Positions 1 through 9,743 are shown, counted from the first letter of the stretch. The stretch: DNA of 64,000 nucleotides from Streptomyces aureocirculatus (GCF_000720475.1 NZ_JOAP01000001.1:248001-312000), one strand, 5' to 3'. Notes: generated from the letters alone by a model not told the origin. Numbers and translations: made by a program.

Positions 1-171
1 GGCCGCAGACCGACCCCGCAGGCACAGGCGGAGGCCCAGATGCGGAGCTATGAGACGGCGTACTGGTGGTCGGCGCTATTCTTCGCCGTCGGCTTCGTCG
101 TCACGGTCGTGCTCTACCGCAGGGGCCGCCCCGCCGACAGCCACATGAACGACGGCGCCGTCCACATGTAG
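1..171 (+). CDS. MFS exporter, C-terminal fragment cut by window edge
   Basis: Open from base 1 and ending in TAG at 169-171. About 56 residues are visible. They contain one hydrophobic segment (YETAYWWSALFFAVGFVVT) followed by a positively charged tail, which matches the last transmembrane helix of DHA2/EmrB-type 14-helix drug:proton antiporters, where AYxxAFWWSAxxF is a common final-helix pattern. The next gene is another transporter of the same class about 50 bp downstream, so the two may form a tandem export locus. The substrate cannot be inferred. The family call rests on a short hydrophobic tail and context. Confidence 0.6.
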   Translation, partial: GRRPTPQAQAEAQMRSYETAYWWSALFFAVGFVVTVVLYRRGRPADSHMNDGAVHM

Positions 172-221
172 GCGGGCGCGCGGGCGCCCCGGACGATCAG
201 GTCAGGAGGGCGGTGGGCCCG

Positions 222-1730
222 GTGACGACGTCGCCCGGTGGCACCGACGGTGTGGCCCTGGCCTCCGCACGGGGGCGCTGGGTCCTGGCGAGCGCTGTCC
301 TGGCGTCCGGCATGGCCCTGCTGGACGGCACCGTGGTCAACGTCGCCCTGCCCACCCTCGGCCGCGACCTGGACGCGTCCATCTCCTCGCTGCAGTGGGT
401 GGTCAACGCCTACATGCTGACGCTGTCCGCGCTGCTCCTTCTCGGCGGGGCGCTCGGCGACCGCATCGGGCGCCGGCGCACGCTCGTCATCGGCGTCATC
501 TGGTTCGCGCTCGCCTCCGCCCTGTGCGGCCTCGCACAGGACGTGGGCACCCTGATCGCGGCGCGGGCCCTGCAAGGCGTGGGCGGCGCCCTGCTCACAC
601 CCGGGTCCCTCGCCCTGGTGCGGGCGACGTTCACGGCGCGGGACCAGGCCAGGGCGGTGGGCGCGTGGTCGGGTCTCGGCGGCGTCGCGGGCGCCGTCGG
701 CCCGTTCCTCGGCGGTTGGCTGATCGACGGGCCGGGCTGGCGGTGGATCTTCCTGATCAATGTGCCGCTCGCGGCCCTGGTCCTCGTGGCGGCGCGGCAC
801 GTGCCGGAGAGCCGTGCCACCGGGTCCGGGGCAGGGCAGCGGTTCGACGTGCCGGGCGCGGTGCTCGCCGCGCTGTTCCTCGCGGGCGTGAGCTTCGCGC
901 TGATCGGCGCCTCCGGGGACGCGTCGGTCGTCACGACCGTGGTGCCGGGGCTCGTGGGACTCGCCGCGGGCGCGGTGTTCCTGCTCGTCGAGCACCGCCG
1001 CCGCAACCCGATGCTGCCCCTGGAGCTGTTCCGCTCCGGCCTGTTCTCGGCCTCGAACACCATGACGCTGTGTCTGTACGCGGCCATCGGCGGAATCCTG
1101 TTCATGCTGCCCGTGCAGATGCAGACCACGGTCGGCTACGACGCGCTCCAGGCCGGCACGGCCACCCTTCCCATCACCGTCCTGATGCTGCTGCTCTCCG
1201 CGCCCGCGGGCGACCTGGCACGCCGGATCGGCCCCCGCCTGCCGCTGTGCGCGGGCCCGCTGATCGCCGCCGCGGGTGTGCTTCTGATGCTGCGGATCGG
1301 CCCAGGGGCCTCGTACGCCGCCGACATCCTGCCCGCCGTCGTCGTCCTCGGACTCGGCATGAGCCTGTTCGTGGCGCCGCTCACGGCGACCGTCCTGGCG
1401 TCGGTGGACGCGGGCCGCGCCGGTCTCGCCAGTGGCGTCAACAACACGGCGGCCCGCATCGCGCAGCTCCTGGCGGTCGCCGCGCTGCCGCTCGCGGTGG
1501 GCCTCACCGGCACCGCGTACACCGACCCGGACGCCCTCGACAGCGCGTTCGGCAAGGCGGCCTGGGGCTGCGCGGCCCTGTTCGCCCTTGCGGCCTTCGC
1601 GGCCCTCGCCTTCGTCCGGCCGCGCCCCGACGACTGGCACGGCGACGAGGGCAACACCCCGCACTGCACAGCGAACATGGCGGTGACATCGCCGCCCCTC
1701 GAACCGGGGGAATGCGGCCGCCGAAGCTGA
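222..1730 (+). CDS. MFS transporter, DHA2/EmrB-QacA type
   Basis: About 502 residues with many hydrophobic helices. It is an integral membrane drug/H+ antiporter of the 14-helix DHA2 family. Supporting motifs are ASGMALLDGTVVNVALPTL in helix 1 (the family D-x-T-x-V-N-x-A-L-P signature), LGGALGDRIGRRRTL (motif A, loop 2-3) and SGLGGVAGAVGPFLGGWL (motif C of antiporters). The start is uncertain. AGGAGG at 204-209 could serve GTG 213 (only 3 nt away) or GTG 222 (12 nt away); 222 is used here because it leaves a short cytoplasmic N-terminus. It follows another MFS gene end. The substrate is unknown and no specific regulator is adjacent. Confidence 0.88.
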   Translation: MTTSPGGTDGVALASARGRWVLASAVLASGMALLDGTVVNVALPTLGRDLDASISSLQWVVNAYMLTLSALLLLGGALGDRIGRRRTLVIGVIWFALASALCGLAQDVGTLIAARALQGVGGALLTPGSLALVRATFTARDQARAVGAWSGLGGVAGAVGPFLGGWLIDGPGWRWIFLINVPLAALVLVAARHVPESRATGSGAGQRFDVPGAVLAALFLAGVSFALIGASGDASVVTTVVPGLVGLAAGAVFLLVEHRRRNPMLPLELFRSGLFSASNTMTLCLYAAIGGILFMLPVQMQTTVGYDALQAGTATLPITVLMLLLSAPAGDLARRIGPRLPLCAGPLIAAAGVLLMLRIGPGASYAADILPAVVVLGLGMSLFVAPLTATVLASVDAGRAGLASGVNNTAARIAQLLAVAALPLAVGLTGTAYTDPDALDSAFGKAAWGCAALFALAAFAALAFVRPRPDDWHGDEGNTPHCTANMAVTSPPLEPGECGRRS

Positions 1731-1848
1731 CACGGCGGCGGCGCATTCTCCCAGAACCACCACGGTCGGCCCAACCACCGACCCCGACAACCCAGTTGGC
1801 GCAGCCTCCACTGCGGAAGCTTGAGCGGAAGGCCCTATCGTGTACGCC

Positions 1849-2784
1849 ATGTCCGCTCCCGAGCTGATCCGCATCGTCTCCCGCTCATCGCCCATGGCCC
1901 TCGCCCAGGTGGAGCGCGTACGCACCGAACTCGCCGCCCGCCACCCCGGCATCCGCACCGAGGTACTGCCCGTGACCACCTCCGGGGACCGCTGGATGGG
2001 CGACCTGTCCGCGCTCGGCGGCAAGGGCGCCTTCACCAAGGAGGTGGACGCGGCGCTGCTCGCAGGGGAGGCCGACCTCGCGGTGCACTGCGTCAAGGAC
2101 GTGCCGGCGGACCGGCCGCTGCCCGCGGGCACGACGTTCGCGGCGTTCCTGCGGCGCGACGACATCCGGGACGCGCTCATCGACCCCGCGGGCCGGACCC
2201 TCGACGAACTGCCCGCGGGCAGCCGCATCGGCACCTCGTCGGTGCGCCGCATCGCCCAGCTCGCCGCGTCCCACCCGCAACTGACCTGTGTGCCGATGCG
2301 CGGCAACGCGGGCCGCCGGCTCGCGAAGCTCGCCGGTGGCGAAGCGGACGCGCTGCTGCTCGCCGTGTCCGGCCTGGAGCGCATCGGTGCGACGGAGCAC
2401 ATCTCCGAGGTCCTCTCCGTCGAGACGATGTGTCCGCCCATCGGCGCCGGGATCCTCGCCCTGCAGTGCCGCGAGGACGACGCCACGACGATCGACGCCG
2501 TCAGTGGTCTCGGTGACAGGGACGCCTGGCGGGAGGCCACCGCCGAGCGGATGTTCCTGCACGTCCTCCAGGGGCACTGCAACTCCCCGATCGCGGGGTA
2601 CGCCCGCTGCGAGCCCAGCGGTGATCTGTCGCTGCGCGCGAAGGTGTTCACGCCCGACGGCAAGACGGTGCTCAACGCCCACGAATGGGCCGGTCCCCTC
2701 GACCCGGCGACCCTCGGCACGTCCGTGGCCGTGACCCTGCTGCGGCAGGGGGCACGGGAGCTGATCGACTCGATCGCCCACTGA
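1849..2784 (+). CDS. hemC: Hydroxymethylbilane synthase (porphobilinogen deaminase)
   Basis: 311 residues, the normal family length. It polymerises four porphobilinogens to hydroxymethylbilane in heme/corrin synthesis, in the cytosol. Visible hallmarks are an [15 protein letters not shown]-terminus, [21 protein letters not shown] (catalytic Asp84), [12 protein letters not shown], and the dipyrromethane-cofactor loop [11 protein letters not shown] with Cys244. It stands alone rather than in a hemA-hemC-hemB cluster, so it may be a second copy. ATG 1849 is chosen; a TATCGT hexamer at 1836-1841 lies 7 nt upstream, as in leaderless transcripts. The stop codon lies inside an 18-bp tandem repeat. 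Confidence 0.93.
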   Translation: MSAPELIRIVSRSSPMALAQVERVRTELAARHPGIRTEVLPVTTSGDRWMGDLSALGGKGAFTKEVDAALLAGEADLAVHCVKDVPADRPLPAGTTFAAFLRRDDIRDALIDPAGRTLDELPAGSRIGTSSVRRIAQLAASHPQLTCVPMRGNAGRRLAKLAGGEADALLLAVSGLERIGATEHISEVLSVETMCPPIGAGILALQCREDDATTIDAVSGLGDRDAWREATAERMFLHVLQGHCNSPIAGYARCEPSGDLSLRAKVFTPDGKTVLNAHEWAGPLDPATLGTSVAVTLLRQGARELIDSIAH

Positions 2785-2820
2785 GACTCGATCACCCACT
2801 GAGACTCGATCACCCACTGA
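2767..2820 (+). repeat. 18-bp tandem triplication spanning the hemC stop
   Basis: Three consecutive 18-bp units (2767-2784, 2785-2802, 2803-2820) of the form GACTCGATCrCCCACTGA. The first unit encodes the last five residues and stop of HemC. Because 18 is a multiple of 3, each copy adds another in-frame Asp-Ser-Ile-Thr-His-stop. The last two copies are identical; the first differs by one base. Confidence 0.95.
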
Positions 2821-2894
2821 GCGCGGGCCTGCGGCCTCCCGACCCAGGCCCCGGCGTGGGGGAAAACCCCCGGTCCAGTGGGAGGAAAGCCGCG

Positions 2895-2931
2895 TTACGG
2901 CGGTGCCCGCCTCGGACCTAGCATGATCGTC
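2895..2931 (+). promoter_or_regulatory. Putative leaderless promoter of the histidine kinase
   Basis: TTACGG (2895-2900) and TAGCAT (2919-2924) are separated by 18 bp. The -10 ends 7 nt before ATG 2932, so transcription would begin at the start codon. No Shine-Dalgarno sequence is visible for this gene. The same arrangement is seen at several other genes in this window. Confidence 0.4.
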
Positions 2932-4335
2932 ATGACACCGCCAGGTACACGGGACGCCCCCCGGGCCACCCCTCAGAACGGCCACCCGGCCACGCCGCGA
3001 GCACGCGCCACCGCGTTCCTGCGCGCACCGCTGTCCCGGCGTGCCTGGACGGAGACGGCGTACTGTCTCCTCGCGCTGCCGCTCGGCCTGACGGGCGGTG
3101 TCCTGCTGACCGTACTCCTCGCCCTCGGCGCGGGCCTGACGGTCTCGCTGGTGGGCGCCGTGATCGGGGTGTTCGTTCTGCTCGGGTGCCTGGGGCTCGC
3201 GCGAGGGCTCGGCGCGCTGCACCGGGGGCTCGCGTCGGGGCTGCTCGGCGAGCGTCTGCCGCGCCCGGTGCCGCCGCGGCCGGGCTCCGGCGTGGTGGGG
3301 CGCCTCGACGCCCGGTTGCGGGACGGCGCCGGGTGGCGGGCCGTCGCGTACGTCCTGGTGAAACTGCCGGTGAGCGCCCTTGGCCTGTACGCGGTGCTGT
3401 GGTGGGTGACCGGTCTGGTCAACCTCACGGCGCCGCTGCGGTGGGGCGCCTTCGGCCAGGGCACCTCGGGCGACGTGGGCGGCATGCCCGTCCTCACCCC
3501 CGTCCCGGTCGGCGGCCTCGAAGTGCGCGGCTTCGCCGGTACGTTCGCCGCGCTCGCCCTCGGCCTCGCGCTGCTGCTGCTCGCGCCCTGGCCGACCCGG
3601 CTCGTCGTGGAGGCCGACCGGTGGCTCCTGCGCGCCCTGCTCGGGCCCGGACGCCTCGCCGAGCGGGTACGGGACCTGGAGACGACGCGTGCGCTCGCCG
3701 TCGACGACTCCGTCGCCCTGCTGCGGAGCGTGGAGCGCGATCTGCACGACGGCGCGCAGGTGCGGCTCGTCGCGGTGGCCATGACCCTGGACATGATCAG
3801 AGAACACCTCGGCGACCCACCCCCCGAACCCGCCGCCCCGCCCCCACACCCGCCCCTTGACCTGGTCCGCCTGCGGCACCTCGTCGACACCGCCCACCAC
3901 AACGCCACCGAAGCCCTCACCGAACTGCGCGACCTGGCCCGTGGCATCCACCCGCCCGCCCTCGACGAGGGGCTGCCCGACGCGCTCGCGACCCTCGCCG
4001 CACGTGGCGCGCTGCCCGTGGAGCTGAGCACGGACATCCCGCGCCGCCCGACCCCCGCCATCGAGACCATCGCCTACTTCTGCGCGGCCGAACTGCTCAC
4101 GAACGTCATCAAGCACAGCGGTGCGGCCAGGGCGGCGATCACCGTCGCGGAGGGCGCCGACGGTGTGCTGCGGCTGCGGGTGAGCGACGACGGGCGCGGC
4201 GGCGCCCGGATGGGCGCGGGCAGTGGTCTCCCCGGTCTGGCGCAGCGGGTGCGCACGGTCGACGGGCGGCTGCTCGTGGACAGTCCGCGGGGCGGCCCGA
4301 CGACGGTCGTCGTCGAGCTGCCGCTGCACGCGTGA
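2932..4335 (+). CDS. Sensor histidine kinase (NarL-type two-component system)
   Basis: About 467 residues. The N-terminal half has around four membrane helices and a sensor region typical of actinobacterial kinases. The HisKA_3 dimerisation/phosphoacceptor segment reads SVERDLHDGAQVRLVAV, with the phospho-His in ERDLHDGAQ. The ATPase part shows the N-box-like NVIKHSGA and G-boxes DDGRGGA and GSGLPGLAQR. It autophosphorylates and passes phosphate to the response regulator 12 bp downstream, so the two genes are an operon. ATG 2932 is preferred over 2923 because of the promoter geometry. The signal is unknown. Confidence 0.92.
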   Translation: MTPPGTRDAPRATPQNGHPATPRARATAFLRAPLSRRAWTETAYCLLALPLGLTGGVLLTVLLALGAGLTVSLVGAVIGVFVLLGCLGLARGLGALHRGLASGLLGERLPRPVPPRPGSGVVGRLDARLRDGAGWRAVAYVLVKLPVSALGLYAVLWWVTGLVNLTAPLRWGAFGQGTSGDVGGMPVLTPVPVGGLEVRGFAGTFAALALGLALLLLAPWPTRLVVEADRWLLRALLGPGRLAERVRDLETTRALAVDDSVALLRSVERDLHDGAQVRLVAVAMTLDMIREHLGDPPPEPAAPPPHPPLDLVRLRHLVDTAHHNATEALTELRDLARGIHPPALDEGLPDALATLAARGALPVELSTDIPRRPTPAIETIAYFCAAELLTNVIKHSGAARAAITVAEGADGVLRLRVSDDGRGGARMGAGSGLPGLAQRVRTVDGRLLVDSPRGGPTTVVVELPLHA

Positions 4336-4347
4336 GAGCATGCCGCC

Positions 4348-4992
4348 ATGCGTGTCGTGATCGCCGAGGACGCCGCCGTCCTGCGGGAGTTGCTGGGCCA
4401 GATGCTGATGGAGCGTGGCCACGAGGTGTGCGCCTGTGTGGGCGACGGGGACGCGCTGCGTGCCGCGGTCGCCGAGCACCGCCCCGACGTCACGGTCGTC
4501 GACATCCGCATGCCCCCGACACACACCGACGAGGGCCTGCGCGCCGCCATCGACATCCGCCGTGAGCACCCCGGCACGGGAGTGCTCCTGTTCTCCCAGT
4601 ACGTCGAGACGAAGTACGCCACGCGGCTGCTCGCGGAGGGCTCGGCGGGCGTGGGCTACCTGCTCAAGGACCGGGTCGCGAACGTCGCGGAGTTCACCGA
4701 CGCCCTGGCCCGGGTCGCCGGCGGCGGCACCGCCCTCGACCCCGAGGTCGTCACCCAGCTCGCCGGGGCGAGCAGCCGTACGGCCGGGCTCGCGCCGCTG
4801 ACCGCCCGCGAGCGGCAGGTCCTCTCCCTGATGGCGGAGGGCCGTTCGAACGCCGCGATCGCACAGACGCTCGTGGTCTCCGCGGGCACGGTCGAGAAGC
4901 ATGTGGCCGCGGTCTTCGACAAACTGGGCCTGCCCGTGTCGCAGGACGCGAACCGACGGGTCCTCGCGGTCATCCGCTACCTGCGCTCCTGA
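4348..4992 (+). CDS. Response regulator, NarL/LuxR family
   Basis: 214 residues. The receiver domain has the acidic pair E7/D8, phosphoacceptor Asp52 in TVVDIRMPP and the conserved Lys in YLLKDRV. The C-terminal LuxR-type HTH reads LTARERQVLSLMAEGRSN then SAGTVEKHVAAVFDKLGL. It is a cytosolic DNA-binding regulator activated by the kinase encoded 12 bp upstream. Its own promoter or the downstream PP2C gene are plausible targets; no direct evidence is visible. Confidence 0.94.
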   Translation: MRVVIAEDAAVLRELLGQMLMERGHEVCACVGDGDALRAAVAEHRPDVTVVDIRMPPTHTDEGLRAAIDIRREHPGTGVLLFSQYVETKYATRLLAEGSAGVGYLLKDRVANVAEFTDALARVAGGGTALDPEVVTQLAGASSRTAGLAPLTARERQVLSLMAEGRSNAAIAQTLVVSAGTVEKHVAAVFDKLGLPVSQDANRRVLAVIRYLRS

Positions 4993-5061
4993 TACGTACA
5001 CCGCTCCCGCGCCGGTCGAGGAGCGCAGCGGCCGCCGGGTCGTTGCGCCCCGCAAGGACTG

Positions 5062-5073
5062 TGGCATATGCCA
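5062..5073. promoter_or_regulatory. 12-bp perfect palindrome upstream of the PP2C gene
   Basis: TGGCATATGCCA is self-complementary. It lies in the 320-bp gap between the response regulator and the PP2C phosphatase gene, which otherwise holds AT-richer, promoter-like sequence and two copies of TACCGGTCGA (near 5136 and 5240). It could be a dimeric regulator site; no protein can be named. Confidence 0.35.
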
Positions 5074-5315
5074 GAAGCACCACCGCATCGGGTGTTGCCA
5101 AATCCCTTACGGGCATGGACGTGCTGTGCCAGAGTCGTTACCGGTCGAAGAGTTGTTACTGAAGTCAGTACCGCGCCCGGCCCGCATGTCACCCACGGCA
5201 GTCTCGTAGGTGAAGTACGCAGGTCGGCGCGTGCCCCACCGCTACCGGTCGAGAAGCCATGACCGGCGTTCCCCACAGCCAGCCCGGTCGCACCGGATCG
5301 TCAACGGAGCACCCC

Positions 5316-6728
5316 ATGCCGTCCCATGTGTTCGCGGACCGCCCCGACCGGCCGCACGAGCACGGCGCGGTCGACGCGCTGATCTCGCAGACGCGCCGGT
5401 TGCGCGGCGAGGTCGACGCCGTGCGCCGTGAGACCGCGGCCGACCACGGCGACCCCGCGGGCCGCTGGCAGCGGGCACTGTGCGACCTGGCCGTCCACCA
5501 GCTCAACGATCTGCACGGACACCTGGCCCAGCTCCGGGAAGGACCGCCGCACCCCGTCCCGCAGGCCGACCCGCCCGCGCTCCCGGAGCCGCCGCGCGGC
5601 TCCCTGCTCAGCAGGGTCGGCAGCGCCGAGTGGAATCTCCTCAACGACGAGGCCAACTGGTCCTGCGAGCTCTACCGGATCCTCGGCAGGGACCCGTCGG
5701 CGCCGCCGCTCTCCCTCGACGAACTCCCCTCCCTGGTGCACGCCGACGACCAGCCGATGCTGACGGCGATGGTCACGGACTGCCTGGTCGACGGCAAGCC
5801 GATCGACGGCGAGTTCCGCATCGTCCGCGGCGACGGCGGCGTACGCCAGGTGCACATGATGGGCGAACCCGTGCTCGCCGCCGATGGCTCCACCGCCTCC
5901 ATGTGGGCGGTACTGCGGGACGTCAGCGAACTGCGCCGAAGCCAGCGAACGGTGCGCGAGACCCGTGACTCGCTGCAGCGCCAGCGGCACATCGCGCAGA
6001 CCGAGCACCGGCTCGCGGTCGAACTGCAGGAGGCCGTGCTGCCGCCGTGGCGCGGCTCCCTGCGGTTCCCGCGCGGCGGCTCCGGAAGCCTTGACCTGGC
6101 CGCCCACTACCTCCCTTCCTCCTCCCCCGCGCTGATCGGCGGCGACTGGTACGACGCCCTCGAACTGACCGACGGTCGTACGCTCCTGAGCGTCGGTGAC
6201 CTCACAGGCCACGGCGTCACCGTCACCTCGGGCATGGCGATGCTGCTCGGCGCCCTGCGCGGCATGGCCGTCACCGGAACGAGCCCCGGTCGGCTCATGG
6301 GCTGTCTGAACCAATTGCTCGACGCCTCCGCCCAGCCCGCGCTCGGCAGCGCCGTGTGCTGCCTGTACGACGCCGACGACCACACCCTCACCTGGGCACA
6401 GGCGGGACACCCCGCCCCGCTGCTGTTCCGCGGCGGAACGGGGCGCGCGCTCACACCACCCGACGGCGTGCTCCTCGGCGCGACGTCCGGTGCCGACTAC
6501 GGGCAGGCCGAGGAGCAGTTGCACCCCGGCGACCTGCTGTTCCTTTACACCGATGGCCTGGTGCCGCGGCGTTCCCGAGAGGCCGCGACCAGACGACTGC
6601 TCGCCCTGGCGCCGCACTTCACCGAGGCGCGGACGGCACAGGAGTGTGTGCGCGTCGCCATGGAGGAATTCGGCGTGGCCCTGCGCGAGGACGACGCGTG
6701 CCTCCTGGTGGCCAGGGTCGACGCCTGA
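5316..6728 (+). CDS. PAS domain PP2C-type (SpoIIE) Ser/Thr phosphatase
   Basis: About 470 residues. An N-terminal coiled/charged segment is followed by a PAS domain (roughly residues 90-205; LNDEANWSCELYRILGR, then FRIVRGDGGVRQVHMMGEP), a helical linker and a C-terminal SpoIIE/PP2C domain. The metal-binding Asp motifs are IGGDWYDALEL, LLSVGDLTGHGVTVTSGMAM, LFLYTDGLVPRRS and LREDDACLLVARV. Such proteins dephosphorylate anti-anti-sigma factors in Streptomyces partner-switching pathways. ATG 5316 has GGAG 6-7 nt upstream; an in-frame ATG at 5259 is possible. There is no kinase domain. Confidence 0.9.
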   Translation: MPSHVFADRPDRPHEHGAVDALISQTRRLRGEVDAVRRETAADHGDPAGRWQRALCDLAVHQLNDLHGHLAQLREGPPHPVPQADPPALPEPPRGSLLSRVGSAEWNLLNDEANWSCELYRILGRDPSAPPLSLDELPSLVHADDQPMLTAMVTDCLVDGKPIDGEFRIVRGDGGVRQVHMMGEPVLAADGSTASMWAVLRDVSELRRSQRTVRETRDSLQRQRHIAQTEHRLAVELQEAVLPPWRGSLRFPRGGSGSLDLAAHYLPSSSPALIGGDWYDALELTDGRTLLSVGDLTGHGVTVTSGMAMLLGALRGMAVTGTSPGRLMGCLNQLLDASAQPALGSAVCCLYDADDHTLTWAQAGHPAPLLFRGGTGRALTPPDGVLLGATSGADYGQAEEQLHPGDLLFLYTDGLVPRRSREAATRRLLALAPHFTEARTAQECVRVAMEEFGVALREDDACLLVARVDA

Positions 6729-6746
6729 GCCTCGTATCCACCCGGG

Positions 6747-8243
6747 CTATGCCTGGGCCCACTTGCCTCCCCCCGGCCGGCCCGTCCTCGGCAGGGCGTG
6801 CTTGATCTCCTCGCGCAGGTCCTCGATCTTCTGATAGCCCGCGTACTGGGTGGTCAGCCGGTACATCTCACGCAGCCGGTCCCAGGTGCGGTGTGATGAG
6901 TTGGAGCCCATGGACACCAGTGCGAGGCGCGCGTACCGGTCCGCCTGCTCCGGCTCGTCGGCGATGAAGCAGGCCGACGCCAGGGAGATGTAGTCGAAGA
7001 TCGTCGAACGGTCGCGGCCCTTGGCGCGCAGTGCGATGGCCTCCTTGGCGTGCCGCTGGGCCTGCCGGGCCGCGGGCGCCTCGTGCTCGGCGAGGGTGCG
7101 GTAGGCCAGGGCCTGCATGCCGTGCAGGTCCGCCTCGTCGAACATCTGCATCCAGCTCGGCGGCGGCACGTCGCCCTTGTCCGACACGAAGAGGTCCTCG
7201 GCGATGCCGAGCGTGCGGCGCATGGCCTGGCCGCGACCCATCGACGCCTGTGCCCAGGCCTCGATGGTGTACAGCATGGCCTGCGTGCGCGGCAGCGCCT
7301 CTTCGCCGCCGCCGGACTTGGCCAGCTTCATCAGGTCCAGGGCGTCGTCCGGCTTGCCGAGGTGCACCATCTGGCGCGCGGCCCGGGACAGGGCCTCCCC
7401 GGCGCGGGGCCGGTCGCCGCCCTCGCGGGCCGCGTGCGCGGCGATGACGAAGTACTTCTGCGCGGTGGGTTCGAGGCCGACGTCGTGGGACATCCAGCCG
7501 GCGAGTACCGCGAGGTTGGCGGCGACGCCCCACAGGCGCCGGTGCAGATGGTCGGGGTGACGGTAGGAGAGCATGCCCCCCACCTCGTTCAACTGGCCCA
7601 CGACGGCCTTGCGCTGCAGGCCGCCGCCGCGGGACGCGTCCCAGGCGCGGAAGACCTCGACCGAGCGCTCCAGCTCCTCGATCTCCTGGGACCCGATCGG
7701 GGCGGCCTCGTAGCGGTCGAATCCGGCGGGGTCGGCGTGCAGGGGGTCGTGGACGCGGGGGGCGTCGGCGTTCAGGGTCGGATCGGTGTGCAGCCAGTCG
7801 TGCATGGCGCCGGTGAGTGCGGAACCGGCGGTGAGCGCGACACCCGCGCCCACCAAGCCGCGTCGGTTGAGCATGAGGTCCATTCCCGTGAATTCGGTGA
7901 GGACCGCGGCGGTTCGCTCGGGCGCCCACGGCACGCCGTCCGGGTGCTCCACGCTCCCGTCGCCGCGCTGTTTGCCTACGCGCCCGTGCCGGACCAGACC
8001 GAGGTCCTCGATGGTCACGACACGGCCGAGACGCTCGGTGAACAGAACAGCAAGGACCCTGGGCACCGGATCGCGCGGGATCTCTCCCACGTCGATCCAG
8101 CGCCGCACCCGCGAGGTGTCGGTGGCGAGCTGCGGATGACCCATCGCGGCCGCCTGCCGATTCACCAGTCTGGCGAGTTCACCCTTGGACCAGCCCGCCA
8201 GGCCGAAGAGATCCGACAGGCGGGTGTTGGGTTGTCCGTTCAC
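6747..8243 (-). CDS. NsdA/NsdB-like HTH-TPR regulator
   Basis: 498 residues. The N-terminal HTH-like region (RLSDLFGLAGWSKGELARLV) is followed by a variable linker and a long helical region rich in Ala/Leu helices, consistent with TPR repeats. This layout matches the Streptomyces NsdA/NsdB group, which negatively influence sporulation and antibiotic production. ATG at 8243. It is divergent from the APH-fold gene at 8478, sharing a 234-bp control region. The ends of this gene and the PP2C gene are 18 bp apart and convergent. The family assignment is from recognition of the N-terminus and architecture; the specific orthologue is not certain. Confidence 0.75.
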   Translation of the reverse strand: MNGQPNTRLSDLFGLAGWSKGELARLVNRQAAAMGHPQLATDTSRVRRWIDVGEIPRDPVPRVLAVLFTERLGRVVTIEDLGLVRHGRVGKQRGDGSVEHPDGVPWAPERTAAVLTEFTGMDLMLNRRGLVGAGVALTAGSALTGAMHDWLHTDPTLNADAPRVHDPLHADPAGFDRYEAAPIGSQEIEELERSVEVFRAWDASRGGGLQRKAVVGQLNEVGGMLSYRHPDHLHRRLWGVAANLAVLAGWMSHDVGLEPTAQKYFVIAAHAAREGGDRPRAGEALSRAARQMVHLGKPDDALDLMKLAKSGGGEEALPRTQAMLYTIEAWAQASMGRGQAMRRTLGIAEDLFVSDKGDVPPPSWMQMFDEADLHGMQALAYRTLAEHEAPAARQAQRHAKEAIALRAKGRDRSTIFDYISLASACFIADEPEQADRYARLALVSMGSNSSHRTWDRLREMYRLTTQYAGYQKIEDLREEIKHALPRTGRPGGGKWAQA

Positions 8244-8477
8244 GTCAAGCCCCCAGGTTCTCGGCTGAGTTGACAGTAGCCCGCTGTCAGTTGCTGAGCG
8301 ACTATTCGCCAGGGTTCGCCAGGGTGCGCCACATGGTGTGCCAGGGGCTGACGGGTGTCAGGTAGGAATGCGCCACCCCGACCCGGTCGCCGCAAGGCAT
8401 TCCCCAGGGTGCACCCAGAGCGACCGGGGCGGGAGGGCGCCGCAACTCGCCGGCACACGAAGGGACCTGTATCGCCC

Positions 8478-9650
8478 ATGTACGCAGCATCGTCCTCCGT
8501 GTCCGCCCCGCCCCGGCCGCTGCGACCGCACCCTCCGGCCCGCGGCTCCGCCCGCGCCGCGGAGGCTCCCCTTTCCGGAGGCGGCCCCTATCTGGCTCCG
8601 GCGCGTCCCGCGGCCGCTCCGCTCGGTGCCGGCCGGACGCGCCTGGTACCGGCGTCCGGGCCGCTCAGCGGGAGACTCGACTTGTCAGGGCCACAGGGCG
8701 CCCAGTTGCGCACCGCGATCGCCTCCGTACACCGCATCTGTCCGGAGTTCCAGCCGGTGCAGGTGCTGCGGCGCAGCGGGCGCACCGTCCTCATGGTCGG
8801 CACGGCGGGCCGCGCCACCGCCGTGGCCAAGTGCCTGCTCGACCACTCGCCCCTGTGGGCCGAGCGGATCAGGCACGAAATAGCTGCATACCGCTCGTTC
8901 GTCAGGCACCGTCCGCCCGTGCGCGCGCCGCGTCTCATCGCGACCGACCCGGACGACTGCACGCTGGTGATCGAGCGGGTTCCCGGCCGGGTGGCCGCGC
9001 TGCAGCGGCACCCCGTGGAGGCCCCGCCCCGGGCGGACATCCGGGCGGCGGTGGATGCCGTGCGGCGGCTCAACGCATGGCGTCCGCCGCAGGAGATGTT
9101 CGGCAGGCCGCTGGACTACGGCCGGCGGATCGCCCGTTTCCACGAGCTGGGGCTGCTCACGGACAGGGACATGGGTGATCTGCAGAAGCTGCTGCACGGC
9201 ATGGCGCACGCCCACCCGTCGGGTCCGCAGTTGACCTGGCAGTTCTCGCACGGTGACGCGTTGCTGTCGAATGTGCTCCTGTCACCGGCGGGTCCTGTTC
9301 TCGTCGACTGGGAGCACGCGGGCTGGTACCTGCCGGGCTACGACCTGGCGACACTGTGGTCCGTGCTCGGCGACGCTCCCCTGGCGCGCCGCGACATCAG
9401 CCAGCTCGCCCAGGCGCCGGGCCCCGCGGCGCGCGACGCCTTCCTGGTCAACCTGATGCTGGTGCTCACGCATGAGATCAGGCTGTGCGAGATGGCCGTA
9501 CAGCGTTCGCTGCACGAACCGGCACCGGGTGGTGCCGCCCTTGCCGGTGCCGCACCGTCCGGCGAGGAACAACGGCTGCTGCTGCGGCGGCTGCACGACG
9601 ACTGTCAGATGGCCCGCCGGGCCGTACGGGCAGCGGTCGGCACTCGCTGA
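8478..9650 (+). CDS. Aminoglycoside-phosphotransferase-fold protein
   Basis: About 390 residues. A Pro/Ala-rich N-terminal tail of roughly 75 residues precedes a small-molecule-kinase fold. The catalytic loop is [15 protein letters not shown] (HGD-x-x-x-x-N, Brenner motif) and the metal-binding motif is [19 protein letters not shown]. The Gly-rich loop is not obvious, so the true substrate may not be an aminoglycoside; choline, homoserine or an unknown small molecule are alternatives. ATG 8478 is chosen. The gene is divergent from the NsdA-like regulator, which may control it. A strong hairpin follows. Confidence 0.8.
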   Translation: MYAASSSVSAPPRPLRPHPPARGSARAAEAPLSGGGPYLAPARPAAAPLGAGRTRLVPASGPLSGRLDLSGPQGAQLRTAIASVHRICPEFQPVQVLRRSGRTVLMVGTAGRATAVAKCLLDHSPLWAERIRHEIAAYRSFVRHRPPVRAPRLIATDPDDCTLVIERVPGRVAALQRHPVEAPPRADIRAAVDAVRRLNAWRPPQEMFGRPLDYGRRIARFHELGLLTDRDMGDLQKLLHGMAHAHPSGPQLTWQFSHGDALLSNVLLSPAGPVLVDWEHAGWYLPGYDLATLWSVLGDAPLARRDISQLAQAPGPAARDAFLVNLMLVLTHEIRLCEMAVQRSLHEPAPGGAALAGAAPSGEEQRLLLRRLHDDCQMARRAVRAAVGTR

Positions 9651-9663
9651 CGGAGCCACGACG

Positions 9664-9705
9664 AGGACCCGCGACGCGCAAGGACAGGGACGCGCCGCGG
9701 GTCCT
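9664..9705. terminator. Hairpin terminator between convergent APH-fold genes
   Basis: 15-nt arms AGGACCCGCGACGCG (9664-9678) and CGCGCCGCGGGTCCT (9691-9705) with one mismatch and a 12-nt loop. It sits between two convergent genes and could serve both directions. Confidence 0.75.
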
Positions 9706-9743
9706 TCCTTCCGTGCGCGGGGGGGGCGGCGCCCTCTGTCAGG

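Noticed and set aside
114..2813. 899-codon minus-strand frame over the MFS and hemC genes
   Set aside because: Shadow of GC-rich coding on the other strand; Arg/Gly/Ala text without domain features. The same applies to the long opposite frames over the amidase, acylase, M20 and phosphoketolase genes.
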